Source of the DNA: Pseudisothecium myosuroides
Lineage: Eukaryota; Streptophyta; Bryopsida; Hypnales; Lembophyllaceae
Reading direction: 5' to 3'
Assembly (NCBI GenBank): GCA_951799445.1
Contig: OX637291.1
Coordinates: 8,806,501-8,870,500 of the forward strand
Length of the DNA stretch: 64,000 bases
Part shown: piece by piece, positions 23,165 to 36,121 of the stretch
Layout of the letters: every line of letters begins with the position of its first letter
How positions within the stretch are numbered: position 1 is the first letter of the stretch
Made by a program: the position numbers and the translations under genes
The notes under the pieces: generated by a model
What the model was told of the DNA's origin: nothing
The model's database searches: none
What the model saw: only the letters and a program-made list of their open reading frames with translations

Positions 23165-23792
23165 TTAGCCCCTAAATGCCCGAGGCACCAAATTTTGGTG
23201 TCTACAAAACTTTGAAGTTAAACAAAACCTAACCAAATTGCTATTTTTAGTAGTTTATACTTTTGAAAAATTCTTTTTGAAGTCTAGGTTTAGCGACAAA
23301 AATCCGATTTCAAAAATTATTGATTGTGATTTTTCTATTCAAGATTTTGTGCAAGGGTACCATTGCAATCTTGACTTTCCATAGTGTTGAGGGCACTTGG
23401 AAATGAGCCTAAAAAATACACTAGATCTTGGAGAAAAAATCACATTAGAAATTCATTTAAAAAAATTGTAGAGTAGATTTTGAGAAGCCACAAATTCATT
23501 GGGGTTATACATGTTAGGTCCTTTAACCTCATATTTTTTTGTTGACCAACTTTTTAGATTTGGCATGTGAAAAGAGGATTGAAAGACTTCAAGTCACTTT
23601 TGCAGTTTTAACACCATCATGTTCAATCATTATAATCTTTCAATTCATAAGTGATATTGTTGTGTTTTCATTTCCTATGTAACCTCTAATATTAAAAAAA
23701 AATTGATACAACTTATCAAAATGTTGACTTTTTGTTCAATTTAGAGCAAATTCTTAGAAGTTCAAAAAAGGCCTTCGGCATTTAGGGGTTAA
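23165..23792 (+). mobile_element. TTAA-type MITE, family 3
   Basis: The left end is TTAG (23165-23168, one base off TTAA) followed by CCCCTAAATGCCCGAGG. The right end is CCTTCGGCATTTAGGGG followed by TTAA at 23789-23792. The terminal inverted repeats share CCCCTAAATGCC. The interior is AT-rich, non-coding and unlike families 1 and 2. Confidence 0.65.
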
Positions 23793-23870
23793 CATAAGTT
23801 AGTACCCCATATGATGATTGTTTTTTCTATGTTTGGAAAATATGATCTGCAGTTCACAAGTCGCTGGAAT

Positions 23871-24262
23871 TAGGGGAGGCACCCCATTCCTGATCACCCC
23901 CCCACCATTGTGGCTATGTGTATTGTTCTCTTTCCGTGAACAATGATTCATTGTAGCACGGTTCCCAACGCAGTTGTGGCTCATAATGATTGGTCACAAG
24001 ACTCTCAATATTATAACCACCCCTTGTCAATTTTGTTTTCAGCCCATGGTCGGAAATAGCAAGCCCCATATCACCAGTATGGGAAAAACAGAATCTTCCG
24101 CTGAAAAATTCATAGTAATTATATTTTGAGGAAAAAAATCTGGAATATTATGGAAACCTTCCGAACTCTATTTCTGCACACAGGAAAATTCCCCACCGAA
24201 GAAACCCACCTTGCAAAATTTGTGTAATTCCTTATTTGATCGGAAATGGGTTGCCTCCCCTA
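23871..24262. mobile_element. MITE with TAGGGGAGGC ends, copy 1
   Basis: Inverted ends TAGGGGAGGCAMCCCATT bound 392 bases, with GAAT directly outside both ends as a possible 4-base target duplication. A full second copy lies at 48839-49228, alignable throughout (for example CAGCCCATGGTCGGAAATAG and AATTCCCCACC). There is no coding capacity. Confidence 0.75.
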
Positions 24263-25261
24263 GAATGCATTTTGCGTAAATCTGGCGTGTGTTTGGCTTC
24301 AGTTTGGCAGGTTCGGAAGTAGGCTCGGTATTGTTGAATGGAGCCACCAGCAAGTCAGACAGCGTCCGCAAAGTTACTTGGAAGGAAGGAGTATATAGGG
24401 CTCAACAATACAATTGTGAAGGGGTCGGTTTAAACTGAAGAAGCCTCATGGGCATTTTCAAATCCAAAATATGAATTTTCACATAGTTCCTGATTTTAAA
24501 TGTTTTTAAACTTAGCTTAGAAAACTTAGCTCTGGTAATCTACTTTTCACTATATTTTTTTCAAATATTGTGAATAGTGTAATTTTTGTTACACTTTCAA
24601 AATAGCATCTTGGAAGGTCAAAGTGCAACACTTCTTAGCTTTTTTCATCCAATTTATCTTTGCATGAGTTCAAGGAGTAATTTGATTTCTCCATGATGTT
24701 TGAGAAATATTATTTCCATTTTTCTAGTCCAAATAGAAAGAACCAAAGATTCACATGTACAAATATATTAATTTCTTAAGGACCATGAGTGCAAGATTTT
24801 GAACAACGAATGAGCGGAAACACATCCCAAACTCACCGCAATGCGTTTTTTCATCCTTCAATTTTTTTTGAAGATTCTTTTATTAGTTCTTTAACATTTG
24901 TACCGTATAGATTATGTAGATTTTTCTGTGCAAATATTCTATGATTCAAAGGGTATTGATAGGTCTAGCCTCAATTAGTAACTTTTTTAATTCAAAAAAT
25001 GACCGTTCAAAAATGACTTGAATCAAAAAATAAAATAAAAATCTTCAAAAATCACTATGATTAGAAATTAGCATTTTGAACTTATAGAAAAAAAAATTCT
25101 TGTAAAAATCATAAATATTCAATCTATAATTGATTTCAGAAGGAATTTTCAATTTTTAGCTTCAAATTTTATTGTAAAATATTGGTTTGTGTATTTGTTG
25201 ATCTAACCGTATGAATGTGATCTATAAATCATATTTTACAACTATTATTTGAGAATTGTCA
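24263..25261. other. AT-rich intergenic stretch, nothing recognised
   Basis: No gene or clear repeat boundary is seen. Isolated short ORFs have no domain content. Confidence 0.45.
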
Positions 25262-26183
25262 TTAACCCCTAAAGGCCCATTGTTCCTTCGATGGACAAAT
25301 GGGAATTTAGGCACATACATATGGGCTGAATTTTTGTCTTGATTTTTTGAAACTTTTTTTGAAGATAGAAAAATTGATAAGCTTTGTGAAAATATATATA
25401 TTTTTAATCGGTGTCTGGGAACAAAAGTTATATCCAAGTAAGCTCAAAAATAGGGGACAAGGGGCAGCAACAAAAAAATTGCAAAAATTCGAAAAAAATT
25501 ATGAATTTTTTTTCTCATAGATTATATTTTTGTCTATTTGGAAAGCTTTGATTCATTCTATTTGGATTTGTTATGAGAAAATTATGGACAATCTTGTTTT
25601 GGGGGCAATTAGAACATCTTTTTGAAAAAATAACTTATAAGATTCATTTTTGAATGCAATTTTTGCAATTTTTCAAAAAAATAAAATTCCATATGGTTTA
25701 GATTACTTGCTAAAACAATCTCATCATTGATATTAGTGCATTTTAAGTTTATCTAAAAGATATTAATATTTTACATTTTCCTTCTATCTTGTACCTACTT
25801 CTACTTAATAACTTTTTTAAGAATGAAAATTAAGTTTTTTTTATTTAATTTTTCCATAGACTCTCAACTCAATTTTCTACTATGAAAATTTAAAGCTCAA
25901 AACTTTAGAGTGCAAAAATTTAAAGTTAAAATTGTTCAAAGTCAAAAAATCTAGTCTTGCAATGTGCTGAAAAAGTTGTTTTTTTAATTTTAAACTCAGA
26001 TATCTTGCAATTTGTGCGGTCAAAAATTTTGAAATTTTTTCCATACATTTCCATACTTGTTAGGTATAAGATCCTATGGTTATATGTGCAAAAAACATTT
26101 TTTATATTTTTTTACTCTTTGCTATAAAAATAGCAATTTTTAGTGTTTTTGGCAAAAAAAGGCCTTGGGCCTTTAGAAGTTAA
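25262..26183 (+). mobile_element. TTAA-flanked piggyBac-like MITE, family 1
   Basis: TTAA at 25262-25265 is followed by CCCCTAAAGGCCCA. The right end reads TGGGCCTTTAGAAG followed by TTAA at 26180-26183. The interior aligns along its whole length with 1068-2008. Confidence 0.7.
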
Positions 26184-27068
26184 AATATTGTTCTAAGTTG
26201 CATTTTGTAATAGATCTTTATAAATTTATAAATTTGGACAATCCCCGTTCCTTTAGAGGTTAAATATTTCAAGAAAAAGGTTTGAAGAATTTTACTTTGA
26301 CTATTAGTGATTTTTTGGGTATTTAGTGCCGACCTCCATTTTTAGCTTATTGTGCCATTATTTAGGATCAACTGAAATAAAAATATATTTTACGGAAAAA
26401 TTGTTGTGATTTTCAAGCTTCACAAAAAATTTCAAAATAATTCAATGATAATTGAGACCGTACAAGCCTATCCAAAGTCGCACATTGGACCTTGTACAGA
26501 CCAATGGGACTTTAGGGGTTAAAATAAAAAATTTGATAACTAATAAAGTACTAAAAATTATAATTTGTCAACATTTTAATCCTACAAAACTTCAAATTAA
26601 CAATTATTTATGAAATACATTAATCAAAATTTTCATGACAACAAACACTTTGAAGTTTAATTTTGTTGATATTAATAAACTCATTTTAAAAATAAAAAAT
26701 AAAATTTCCTATTCTTAAACCCTGAAGTCAAAAAGTTCCTGCAAGGGATTGTTGAATTCTTTTTTTCTTAAATCTTTTGCCTATACTTTGAATATAATTC
26801 TTCAACCTAAAAAATTTAATTCAAAATTTGTAGTGTAGAGACCTTTAGCTAAATATATTCAAAGCCAAAAATATTAGTCACACAGGGTGCAAACAAACCT
26901 GTTTTCTTCACTTGAAATACAAATATCTTGTAGTAGAAATAGCAATATCCTAGAGTTACGTAAGTAAAAAAAGCATAATTATAAAAGTCTGAGCGTTGCA
27001 AAATAAATGGCAATTTTTGGTGGTTTTGGCAAACAAAAATACACTTTCGTTTGTCCTTTACATTTTAA
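26184..27068 (+). mobile_element. Partial family-1 TTAA elements
   Basis: Element ends stop at TTAA 26260-26263 (after CCTTTAGAGG), TTAA 26519-26522 (after GACTTTAGGGG, the inverted type of end) and TTAA 27065-27068 (after GTCCTTTACATT). Bases about 26700-27068 align with the right half of the reference copy. The exact nesting order is unclear. Confidence 0.45.
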
Positions 27069-27994
27069 CCCCCAAACAACCGTTGTCCCTTTAGGGATAA
27101 TGTGGATTTTGGATAGGTTCCTATATCATCAATTTTCAATGATTTTTTTTGAAACTTTTTGAGAAGATAGAAAAACTTATTACCTTTTCGGAAATAAATT
27201 TTTTTATTTTAGTTGATGTTTGTGAAAAAAAGTTTTGCCATCTTAAACATAATTTTTCCTTTGCAGGGCAAAAAAAGGAATCCTCAAAAACTTGAAATAA
27301 ATTTAAACTTTTTTTTTTCCTACAGATCTTTTTTTTGTCTACATGTAATGCTTTGATTCATTCCATTTGGATTAGTGATGTGAAAGTGATAAATAATATT
27401 GTTTTTTGGGTGATCTAAGTATCTTCTTCAAAAAATAAGTTACAAGATTCATTTTTGAATGGCATTTTAAAATTTAAAAAAAAAAATTGTCTATCAAGGT
27501 TAAATTTGCTTGCTAGAATAATCTCATTGTTGAGATTATTGTATTTCAATCTTATCTTGGAGCTATTAATAATATAGTTTTTCTCTCAATCTTGAACCTA
27601 CTTCTACTTAATACTTTTTTAAAGAATGAAAGTCAAGTGTGCATTTCTTGAAATTTTTTCCTAGACTTTGTACTTAATTTTTCAATACATAAAATATTAC
27701 ATTCAAAGTTTGTAGTGCAAAGAATTTTCACAAATGGCGGTCAAAGTCATCTAAAATTGGAGGCCAGGGTTCAAATTTCTTTTTTTCCAACTTTGAATGC
27801 TCATAACTTTGAACATATATATTGTCAAACTTCATTAAATTCTTACCACATTATCTCAGGCAAGTGAAGTACAAGATCCTATGGTTACATTAAAAAATAA
27901 ATAAAATTTGGTTATTTTCTTGTGTGAACGCAGCCAAAATGGCAGTGCTAAGGAATTTTCTACTTAAAAATGACAATGGTCTTATAAGGGTTAA
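27065..27994 (+). mobile_element. TTAA-flanked piggyBac-like MITE, family 1, worn copy
   Basis: It begins at TTAA 27065-27068 followed by CCCCCAAACAACCGTTGTCC and ends at a degenerate CTTATAAGGG followed by TTAA at 27991-27994. It lies head-to-tail with the preceding partial copy, sharing its TTAA. Confidence 0.5.
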
Positions 27995-29154
27995 TTTTGC
28001 TTCCTATAACAATCTCACTATTGCAATTACTGTGTTTCAATTCCATCCTTGTTTATTTTCAATTTATTTTTTCATTCAATCTTCAACCTATTTCTACTTA
28101 ACAATTTTTTAAGGAAAGAAAATCAAATGTATTTTTTATTAAAAATATTTTCTTGTACTACTGATTGGAATCTAGAACATAGATAATTAGGAATTAAAAA
28201 ATAATGCATAACATTCAGTAGTAAGTATCAATACTACCTCCTCTCGAATGTCATGATGTGGAATATTCCACATCATATCAGTAACTACTGATACACTTTT
28301 CAAAATTGTTAGAAAGCTTGAAAAAGTAAGTAGGTTGCAGCTGGAGAGATCCAATATGTTTAAAAGATCAGTTAGTGATAATCACGCACTGACTTGGATA
28401 ACTTTAAAAAAATTAAAGTGTTTAAATATGCTATGGTTGGCCGGCTAAGTGCAGTACTTGAAATTGTTACAAATTAAAATTTACAGAGACCAATTAAACT
28501 TTTTCAATGCATGCATCAGAAAAGTTGGGCCAGATTGTTTTGGTGCCATTTTGATACCAAAAGCCGCATACAGGTCATTTCAGTGTCATTTTATCCATAC
28601 TAGGTTGGTACAGAGGTTGGCACCAAATTAACTTAATTGCATTTCAATGCACCATTGTGGCACCATGTTCACATGCCTTGAAGTTCCTGATGTGAAAGTG
28701 TCAGGCATGGATACTTGCACAAATCTGACACTTGGTCGGATAAGAGGCATTTCAATTTTCAATTACAATTAAACTTGTACTTCACTAAGTGGCCCTCTTG
28801 TCCTTGAAATTCTGGATGAGTTTCGTCCAAGACACTTGCATCCACAAAAGGCAGCCCTCTAAAGGGCTACTGAATGTTATGTCGTATAAAAGTTTTAAAT
28901 TAAGGTTCTAAGGCAAAAGATCTAGTCAATCAAGTTCCAAAAAATGTCATTTTCTTCACTTGAAATGTATATATATCTTCAAGTGAGTCAAAATGTCTAA
29001 AAAATTTTGCACATATTTTTATTTTAGTCTAATAAAAGATCCTATGGTTATGCACAAAAAAATTTAATTTGTAATTATTTTTGCTTGCGGTTATAGAAAT
29101 GGCAATTTTACATGTCTTTTGATGAAAAAAAGACCTCAGGACATCAAAGGTTAA
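27995..29154 (+). mobile_element. Right part of a family-1 element interrupted by another MITE
   Basis: Bases 27995-28200 and 28882-29154 align with the middle and right half of family 1, ending at TTAA 29151-29154 after CATCAAAGG. The block between them is the CATAACATTCAGTAG element at 28207-28881. Confidence 0.45.
28207..28881. mobile_element. MITE with CATAACATTCAGTAG ends, long copy
   Basis: CATAACATTCAGTAG at 28207 and CTACTGAATGTTATG ending at 28881 bound 675 bases. The GTGGAATATTCCACA motif just inside the left end is shared with the copies at 5323 and 56952. The interior is longer than in those copies and non-coding. Confidence 0.65.
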
Positions 29155-32100
29155 AAACACAAACAACATGTAGATGGTAGTATGGATGTATTCCTCCACA
29201 TCTACTTCTCTGATGATAATTTTGGGTATTCAAAAGTGTATGAGAACATAAAAATCTAGAACGTAAAGAATTAGAAAGCTGCTTTTTTAATATTCAATTA
29301 TGTCTTAGTAATCTTCAAAAATATTTGCTATCAATAAAAAGATTTGTTGTTCTTCTTTGTTGTAAGTTTAAAATTCAATTGAAGATTACTAAGAAATTGT
29401 TACAACCAATTGCATATAGAATTCATGCACAGGAGGCTAAGCCTTAATAGTAAAGGTTTTTTTTAGAATCTTCATTTCCTTTGTCACTATTTTATGATTA
29501 GTAATTTTAGAACAATGAAGGGTCAGAAGGGTCATGACAAATTGGATAAAATATAACCACAAGATCTTGAAGTCCACATTGAGAATGAGCAACTCAAAAA
29601 AAATTTAGATTATTTGATTGCATGGTTTAGGAGATATTTAAGTTTGAAGTTGTATTTGGGTCAATGGGAAAACAAGGCAACGCACTTTGAAGCAGCATAT
29701 CTTTTTGAAAATATTTTGAAATAATGCCTTGTTTGTGCTCAGTGAAAGATAAGAGAGTTGAGATTGTACATGAAAAATTTCATAACATTCTAAACAATTT
29801 TCAATTCAAAGTAGAGCTTGCAATGCACGGTGGTCATTAAAATGAGAATAATATTTATAAGATGAAATAGAATGGGACACTTGTCTTCTCCTTGAACTCA
29901 TTGAATCTGCCCTTGTTGAGGTGGATCTAACCTTTTTTTGGTGGGCAAGAATCACATTGGTTGGCAGATATTCTAGTCCATGCCCTAACCAAACTAAAAA
30001 AATGAGCTATGAACTACACTACACCACTTAACTTTGAAAATTTCCACAAGGTGGAGTTTAGCTTGGAATTTGATGAAACTACTGCCATTGGATTTATAAC
30101 ACAATCTATATTTTAGAAAATAGTTTATTAAAAAAAAATCAAATTTTGAGAACGAAAAGCTCAAAAAACGAGGGCAGCAACCCTCGAGGGGGTCACTCTA
30201 TAGGGGGGTTAGGATACCATGTGCGGTGAAGGGGTATTATTCTAGGGGGTATTTTGATGACTCCAAGTATTTAAGTGGTCCCTATTATTAACTAATTTTC
30301 TAATTGGGATATTTCATACCTCCATATAATTATATATAATTGAAAAGGGTGGGCAATTTTGGAGACTCTTCTCTTGCTATAATTAAAAAAAAAAAAAGGC
30401 CAAGCACAAAGATTAAAGATAGAAAGTCTTCCACCTTAAAATTGAAACAAGTAAGGGTACGGAACCCAGTATGTAGAATAAGCAAAATCACAACAGGAGT
30501 AAGCAAAAAAAATTGGAAGCACATGAAACCATACATTCACCACAACCAAAAGATTAGCAGGCTTTAGCAAAAAAAATAAGAAACATATGAAATCATACAT
30601 GCACAACAACCAGAAGATCAACAAGGTGTAGCCAAAAAAATCCTAAACCTGGACATCCATGCAGGCACAATAGCCAAATCACAATAGGGTGTAGCCAGTA
30701 AAATAAAGTATGTGTTGAGAAGGCAATTTCTAGTACAAAATTGCCTCCATATTGAAGCACACATAATGCATGACATTCAAGCATACATTCAAGTAGTTTA
30801 GACTTTAGACATATTCAAGCACTTAGAATTTGAATTAGAAAATGTCTATGGTGATACACAAATGGAAACGCAGAGTTGAAATCCGTTGTCAAACTAGACC
30901 ACCCTAAACTTGCAAAGCAAAAATTGAAACATACATACATGACCAACACATACTTGCAAAGCAAAAACTGAAACAAGTATATGTAGTCAAGGGATACCTG
31001 CAATGCAAAGCAAGAACTAAAACAAACATATGTGTTCAAGAGCAAAACTCATAGTAGGGAACCAAAAAAAAGAACTACATGTGTTCAAGATACAATTTTG
31101 AGTACAAAACTGCCCTCTGCCATCATGACTAGTTCCTGAATGCTTTGTAGACAATTAGTTCCTTAATTCAAGGGTTGTAGTGTCCAGAGCAATGCCAAGG
31201 AGTGTCAAATTTGAAAACAAAAATTTGATGTGGTGTTCCTTCAACGACACTATCAACTTAATAGTGATTGTACCCCCCTGAAAACCATTTGCCCCACTCT
31301 AATCCTAAACCTTTTTTCCAACAAAACCAAAATTCTAAAATCCCAATCCGCATCGTTTCCAGCACGATATAATAGCACCCCAAGCCCATAAAAAATTGCA
31401 GCTCTAAACTAGATGTTGCATGAAGCCATACACTGCCACCCACATCCAAAGTTCACATCTAAAATCCGTACATTGCAATGGTGACCACAGCGTTGCTAGT
31501 CTCCAATCCTAAGCAAATGACGATGAAACGAGAGGGACGGAGTGGCGGAGTGCCCTAACTGCGTGAACTGACAACAAAAAACCCAGTTTCATCCATAGTC
31601 TGACCATGACTAATTTTTTTTGCATCCAAATTAGTGGTCTAGTAGACTCATAACTGACCCTACAAACAATAAATACCTAGGATCCATTTCTTTGAGGGTG
31701 TCTTAGATCTAATTCTTATAAATATAAGGTATTATTGACCTATGTATATTACTTTTAAATGAATGTATACTAATTTGTACACCGTATATTACCTTAGAGT
31801 TTTTTCTAATTTTAGGACATTGTGAAGTAATACCTCCCTATATTATGCCGCATGTTGTTTGCTAAAAAAATCTAAGTCACTCCCCCCAACAGCAACCAAA
31901 AAATCATTAGAGCCAATTTGGAGTCACGAGAAGGCTCTATAAGCCCTCTTTGGGCAGTAGCAAAGCCTTGACTTTCTGAGTCGGGCATGCGGCCAACAAG
32001 GCTTCATATCGCGGGCAACGATTGAATTAGTCACAATCAGTAAGGCTTGGAAGTATACTTGCTTCTGACGTGTCTCTAGGCCATGCTGGATGCCTCCAAG

Positions 32101-33587
32101 AGGTAGATTAAAATAAGACTACTTTGATCGACTGCATATAAAGTACCTCTCTTCTGCATGCAGCCAGGACAATGCGGAAACTATTGAAAAATTGCATCAC
32201 TCCTTGGACTTAAGTTTTTCCTTGTTTGACCGCAAGTACAAATCGTATGCAAGGAATGTATATGACTGGCTGCACCCCCCAACTTCACAGCTTGCTTTCC
32301 ACGTCATCATTGCAAGTGCTAGCAAGGCCGTATCAAATTTTTTAGTAGGGCAACGTCCTTGCATCTAGACTATGGGAAATTCAAAGGGACCTCCTGTGAC
32401 CCCAAATTGTCTCTAATGGGAGTAGAGGTTATCAGGAGTTAATTAGATGAAGGTTTCTCACCCACTTTGGACCACTTGTCTCAATGAAACATAGAGGCTG
32501 ATCTTTTCTTGGAAAAGGTGACCTAATTCTACAGTGCAACTACAAAATACTTACCTAGCTGGTCTACATAAGAGCATTGCATGCATGAAAAAGTATGTTC
32601 TAAATCGCCTCTGCTTTAAGCCCGCTTCACGTTCTTTCTTCCTTCTCTTCATTCCTACTCACAGAAATGTTTATGTTGTCTGTGCAATATTCAACAATCA
32701 TCAAATTCTTGTGGCACTAAAAAGAGATGTGATTGTTAGGTTTGAAAGTTTAGGAGCTTGTTGTAGCTTGTTGGCACAATGTAGGCTAATACGTTTCCAT
32801 TGTAGCAAGTTGGAGATTTTCTTCAATTCTTGGTGCAAGTACGTTTTGATTATTTTGTGAGAGCAATTGTTTTTTAAATTGTTTTGTGAATTGAGTTGAA
32901 TTGCTTTACCTCATTGATCTTTTTTCTATGCACTTGTATTTTGACGTTTATTAGATAATGAATATTGCCTAAGTACTACAAAGGTTAGCTATTTGAAAAT
33001 AGCTAGTTTTCAAATTTTTAGTGTTTCCCTTGAGTAGGAATGGCTTTCAATAATGAATGTTGAGACCAATTTTTGAGGGCATCTTTAAAATGGTGTAGCA
33101 AGTGTGGAGCCTCCCAAAAAATGGGAGTTTAGGAGGTAGGAGAGGAAGTTGTTGTCACAAATGTCACAAGGAATCCTTTGCAAAGAATTGGAGAGGATTC
33201 TCCTGTTTTGCATTTTGTGGTATTTGCCACAAATTCCAAACTTGACACTCTATGGTAGAATGTACGAGCAAAGAAATATTACTCGAAAGAAGAGCTTCTT
33301 GAAACAACATCATTGTTACAAGAAGCAACACAAGAAATTGCTTAAAAATCAAGAAATTGTTTGGAGTTGGTTTAGGCTAGGTAAGAATGCTTTTGTTGAT
33401 GATTTTTTGAAGTTACATTCTCTACGTTGGAACCTTGAGTTTTAAAAAAAATTACGGACCTAATATTATCGTACAATGCGCTTTTCTGGTGATGTTGATG
33501 AGAGAATCATGGATATCAAATTCCCTAGAGACAATACTAAGATTTCTTGGAAAGAAAGTGATATTTTAAAATACGTTTTTGAAGTAA
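29155..33587. other. Gene desert with short-period degenerate repeats
   Basis: No convincing gene. About 30480-30700 holds degenerate repeats of a 60-70 base unit containing AGCAAAAAAAAT and ACAACCA-like segments. About 30900-31060 holds degenerate repeats around ACTTGCAAAGCAAAAA. Near 33122-33240 one plus-strand frame reads a short Cys/His-rich stretch (CCHKCHKESF, then CFAFCGICHKF) that stops at once; see findings. The rest shows nothing recognisable. Confidence 0.4.
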
Positions 33588-33631
33588 AACACTACTAGAA
33601 GAGTTCTAAAAGCATTCCTAGAGGTCCACAA

Positions 33632-33850
33632 TTGGCAACGGAAGAATTTATAGAAGAAACCCTAGTTATAATGCCTGCGTCATCTAGTGAAGAAGAGGCA
33701 TCTTCACCGGAAGCTCTACCCCTTTCATCTCTCAATCTAAACGTAGAAATAAATCTAAATAGAGAAGGTACTTCACGAGGAAATAAACCTTGGAAAAACA
33801 ATGTTCAGCCAAGTTCAAAGATATATAGGGTTCATTTCTTTGCTATTGGT
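33632..33850 (+). pseudogene. Possible decayed coding fragment
   Basis: An open frame reads ATEEFIEETLVIMPASSSEE and continues through a Ser/Glu-rich, Leu/Asn-rich stretch (LPLSSLNLNVEINLN) to about 33830. Base composition is less AT-biased than the surroundings, and residue use looks more like coding DNA than a random frame. I recognise no domain and see no matching exons. It may be part of a dead gene or transposon carrying the Cys/His-rich scrap upstream. Confidence 0.2.
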
Positions 33851-35119
33851 AAATATAAAACTTCATTATTTATAATTATTTTGTTGAATTGGATTTTGAT
33901 GAGAGTTGCGGCGGTTCACTAGTTGCAAATTGATGTACTGACTTTGGCTACCTCTCGAAGTTTTTTTTATTGTATTTTGGTGTCCCAAATTAATTGGATG
34001 AAAAATCAAAATGCTTCTAAAGACCGATTCTCCAGAAGGGATTAAGGTAAAAACACTTCACAACCTTCAAGTGTTTTTCAAGTGATGACCTATCAATTGA
34101 TGGCAGACAAGCTTTGTTACAATTTTCTGTAAAAGAGTTGGTATTCAATTTTCAATGAGCAACACATAGTCCAATACTATAGTATTTCTTCATTGAAGTA
34201 TGGTTGCCATTAGTCTCTAGAGGAGCTTCATAGATTTGAATTTTAGTTCTTTGGTAGAATTCTTCAACACCACGTCCACATTGGCTTTTTTCAAGCTGAC
34301 CAAGCTGTATACCAGGTTTTTCTGCACTGATGCCTTGTAGTTGCAAGACTCACAGAGTTGGAAGGTGACATGCTCCAACCTGGCGAAGGATTTCAGCAAA
34401 CTCTTGGGCAACAATGACATTTGATACTCCATGTCGTAGTTGCTCATTGTTGCTTATGCCAGTTTTCTTGCTTCTTTGCTATATGGCAACTCTCCTATGC
34501 CGCGCTTTTTTCGAAATCCACTTGGTACAATCCTTGCTCCCATTCTTCTCGCCATCAGATTTTGTTTCCTAAATTTTGTTTCTTTTTTGTTATCCAAATT
34601 TTAGGTTGGAGTGCTTGGCTAAAGAGATTCAAATTTTAATTTTGGAATGTCCGTTTGCATTTGGATTTGATCAAACCAAAATCCAAAGTCGATTTTGGTA
34701 AGGTTACGTTGTGTTTTCAAATTTTGGTTTTGGCCTTGTTGTGGTTGAGGTATGGATTCTAAGTCTTGGCGCTCCTCCCTAAACCCCAAATTCTAAGAGT
34801 TCCTCAAATAGTCTAATTTAACTTAAAATCCTGTTATAGATAGACCTTGTATTGATTTTCATTATTTTACACTTTTGCCATATTGTTGAGTGTAGGAGGA
34901 TGAAGTCAAGAAATGGACCACACCACTTGAGAATGGAGATGTGAGAATATTTCTTTGTGCTTACAAAATGAAGTTCAAGATAACCGCTTATCAGAGACAC
35001 TCACTGCATATTTGATGCTTGCAGATTCCTAGGCTACAAGAAATTTTTGAGGTCGTTGACGTGAATGTTCAAGAAGTTGCACATATCGTACAAGAGACAG
35101 AGACAGAAACGGAAACAAA

Positions 35120-35234
35120 ATCACAAGAATCACATGTGTTTTACATGTGTTTTAAGTAAAATTTTGCTGGAAATCTCCTTGAAGGTCATTACTTAAAAAC
35201 TCACTTAAAACACCCTTTTCTCTTGTAGTGTCAA
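35120..35234. repeat. Possible right end of a CACTA-type element
   Basis: The block ends in CTCTTGTAGTG, the inverted form of a CACTACAAGAG terminus. Inside it are repeats of CACTTAAAACAC / TACTTAAAAACTC and ACATGTGTTTT, as in CACTA subterminal regions. A CACTACTAGAAGAG start at 33589 could be the partner, but the three-base flanks differ (AAA and TCA). Confidence 0.35.
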
Positions 35235-35659
35235 CAAAACCAATCCTACATGATTTTGTAGGTTCCACGCAGTTTTCTTCTAGTGTTTTCACTTATTACA
35301 ATCTATTTTAAAGCAAGGAATGAATTCATTTCTAAAGGGTGTCAAAGAAGCCAAAGGCTCTAGGAAGCAAACCAGAAGATGGAAATGATTCAAGCTCACA
35401 GTGCGAATGGCGGAAGATGTGGCAGAAATGGAAAGTGAATGAGAAAATTAATGAAAGGAGGAAGACTACTAGTCAGTCTAGACAAGTCCGATGATGTTGT
35501 AAAAATCCTTAAGTTAGTTGTGGTAGCTGTATGTCTTTTTGTCTTTGTCTCCTCTCATGGCTATTAGAGATGTAGCATGGTAGTGACGATTCTATAGAGT
35601 TTACTCCATCAAGTTGTAGAATAAGACGTCTACGTTCATCTATTGAATATTGAAATGTC

Positions 35660-35950
35660 AATCATTTTTCATCCATATTCATTTTTCCAAGATTGAAAAT
35701 TGCATTTGTTCATAAAGCATTTATTCATCCATTAACATCCATCCAAGATTGCAATTTTATCCATTTGTAATGCAAATTTTCATCCATAGCCATCCATCCA
35801 AGATTGAAATTTCATCCATCCATATACCAATTTTTCATCCATAGCCATCCATCCAAGATTGAAATTTCATCCATCCATATACCAATTTTTCATCCATATT
35901 CATCCATCCAAAATCACAATTTCATTCATCCATTAATCAATTTTTCACTC
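35660..35950. repeat. CATCCAT-type minisatellite
   Basis: A degenerate tandem repeat with a unit of about 58 bases is built from TTTTTCATCCATAGCCATCC and ATCCAAGATTGAAATTTCAT. Two central units are almost identical. The ORF through it reads repetitive His/Ser/Ile peptide and is not a gene. Confidence 0.85.
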
Positions 35951-36121
35951 TTACTTCATCACATCACAACCAAGTTTCCTTGTGAGTTATTGGTTATTTT
36001 TTCCCGGTGTCCCTTGTAGTTTCTTGGTGGATCTCACTTTTCCTGGTGTTGAAAAAATTCTTGAGTTTGCTTCATTACAAAGAGAAACAATGAGAATTTT
36101 GCATTGTTTCCCTATTGGAAA

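Noticed and set aside
33589..35234. A second complete CACTA element (CACTACTAGAAGAG to CTCTTGTAGTG)
   Set aside because: The flanking triplets differ (AAA and TCA) and the terminal repeats agree over only part of their length, so only a possible right end is reported.
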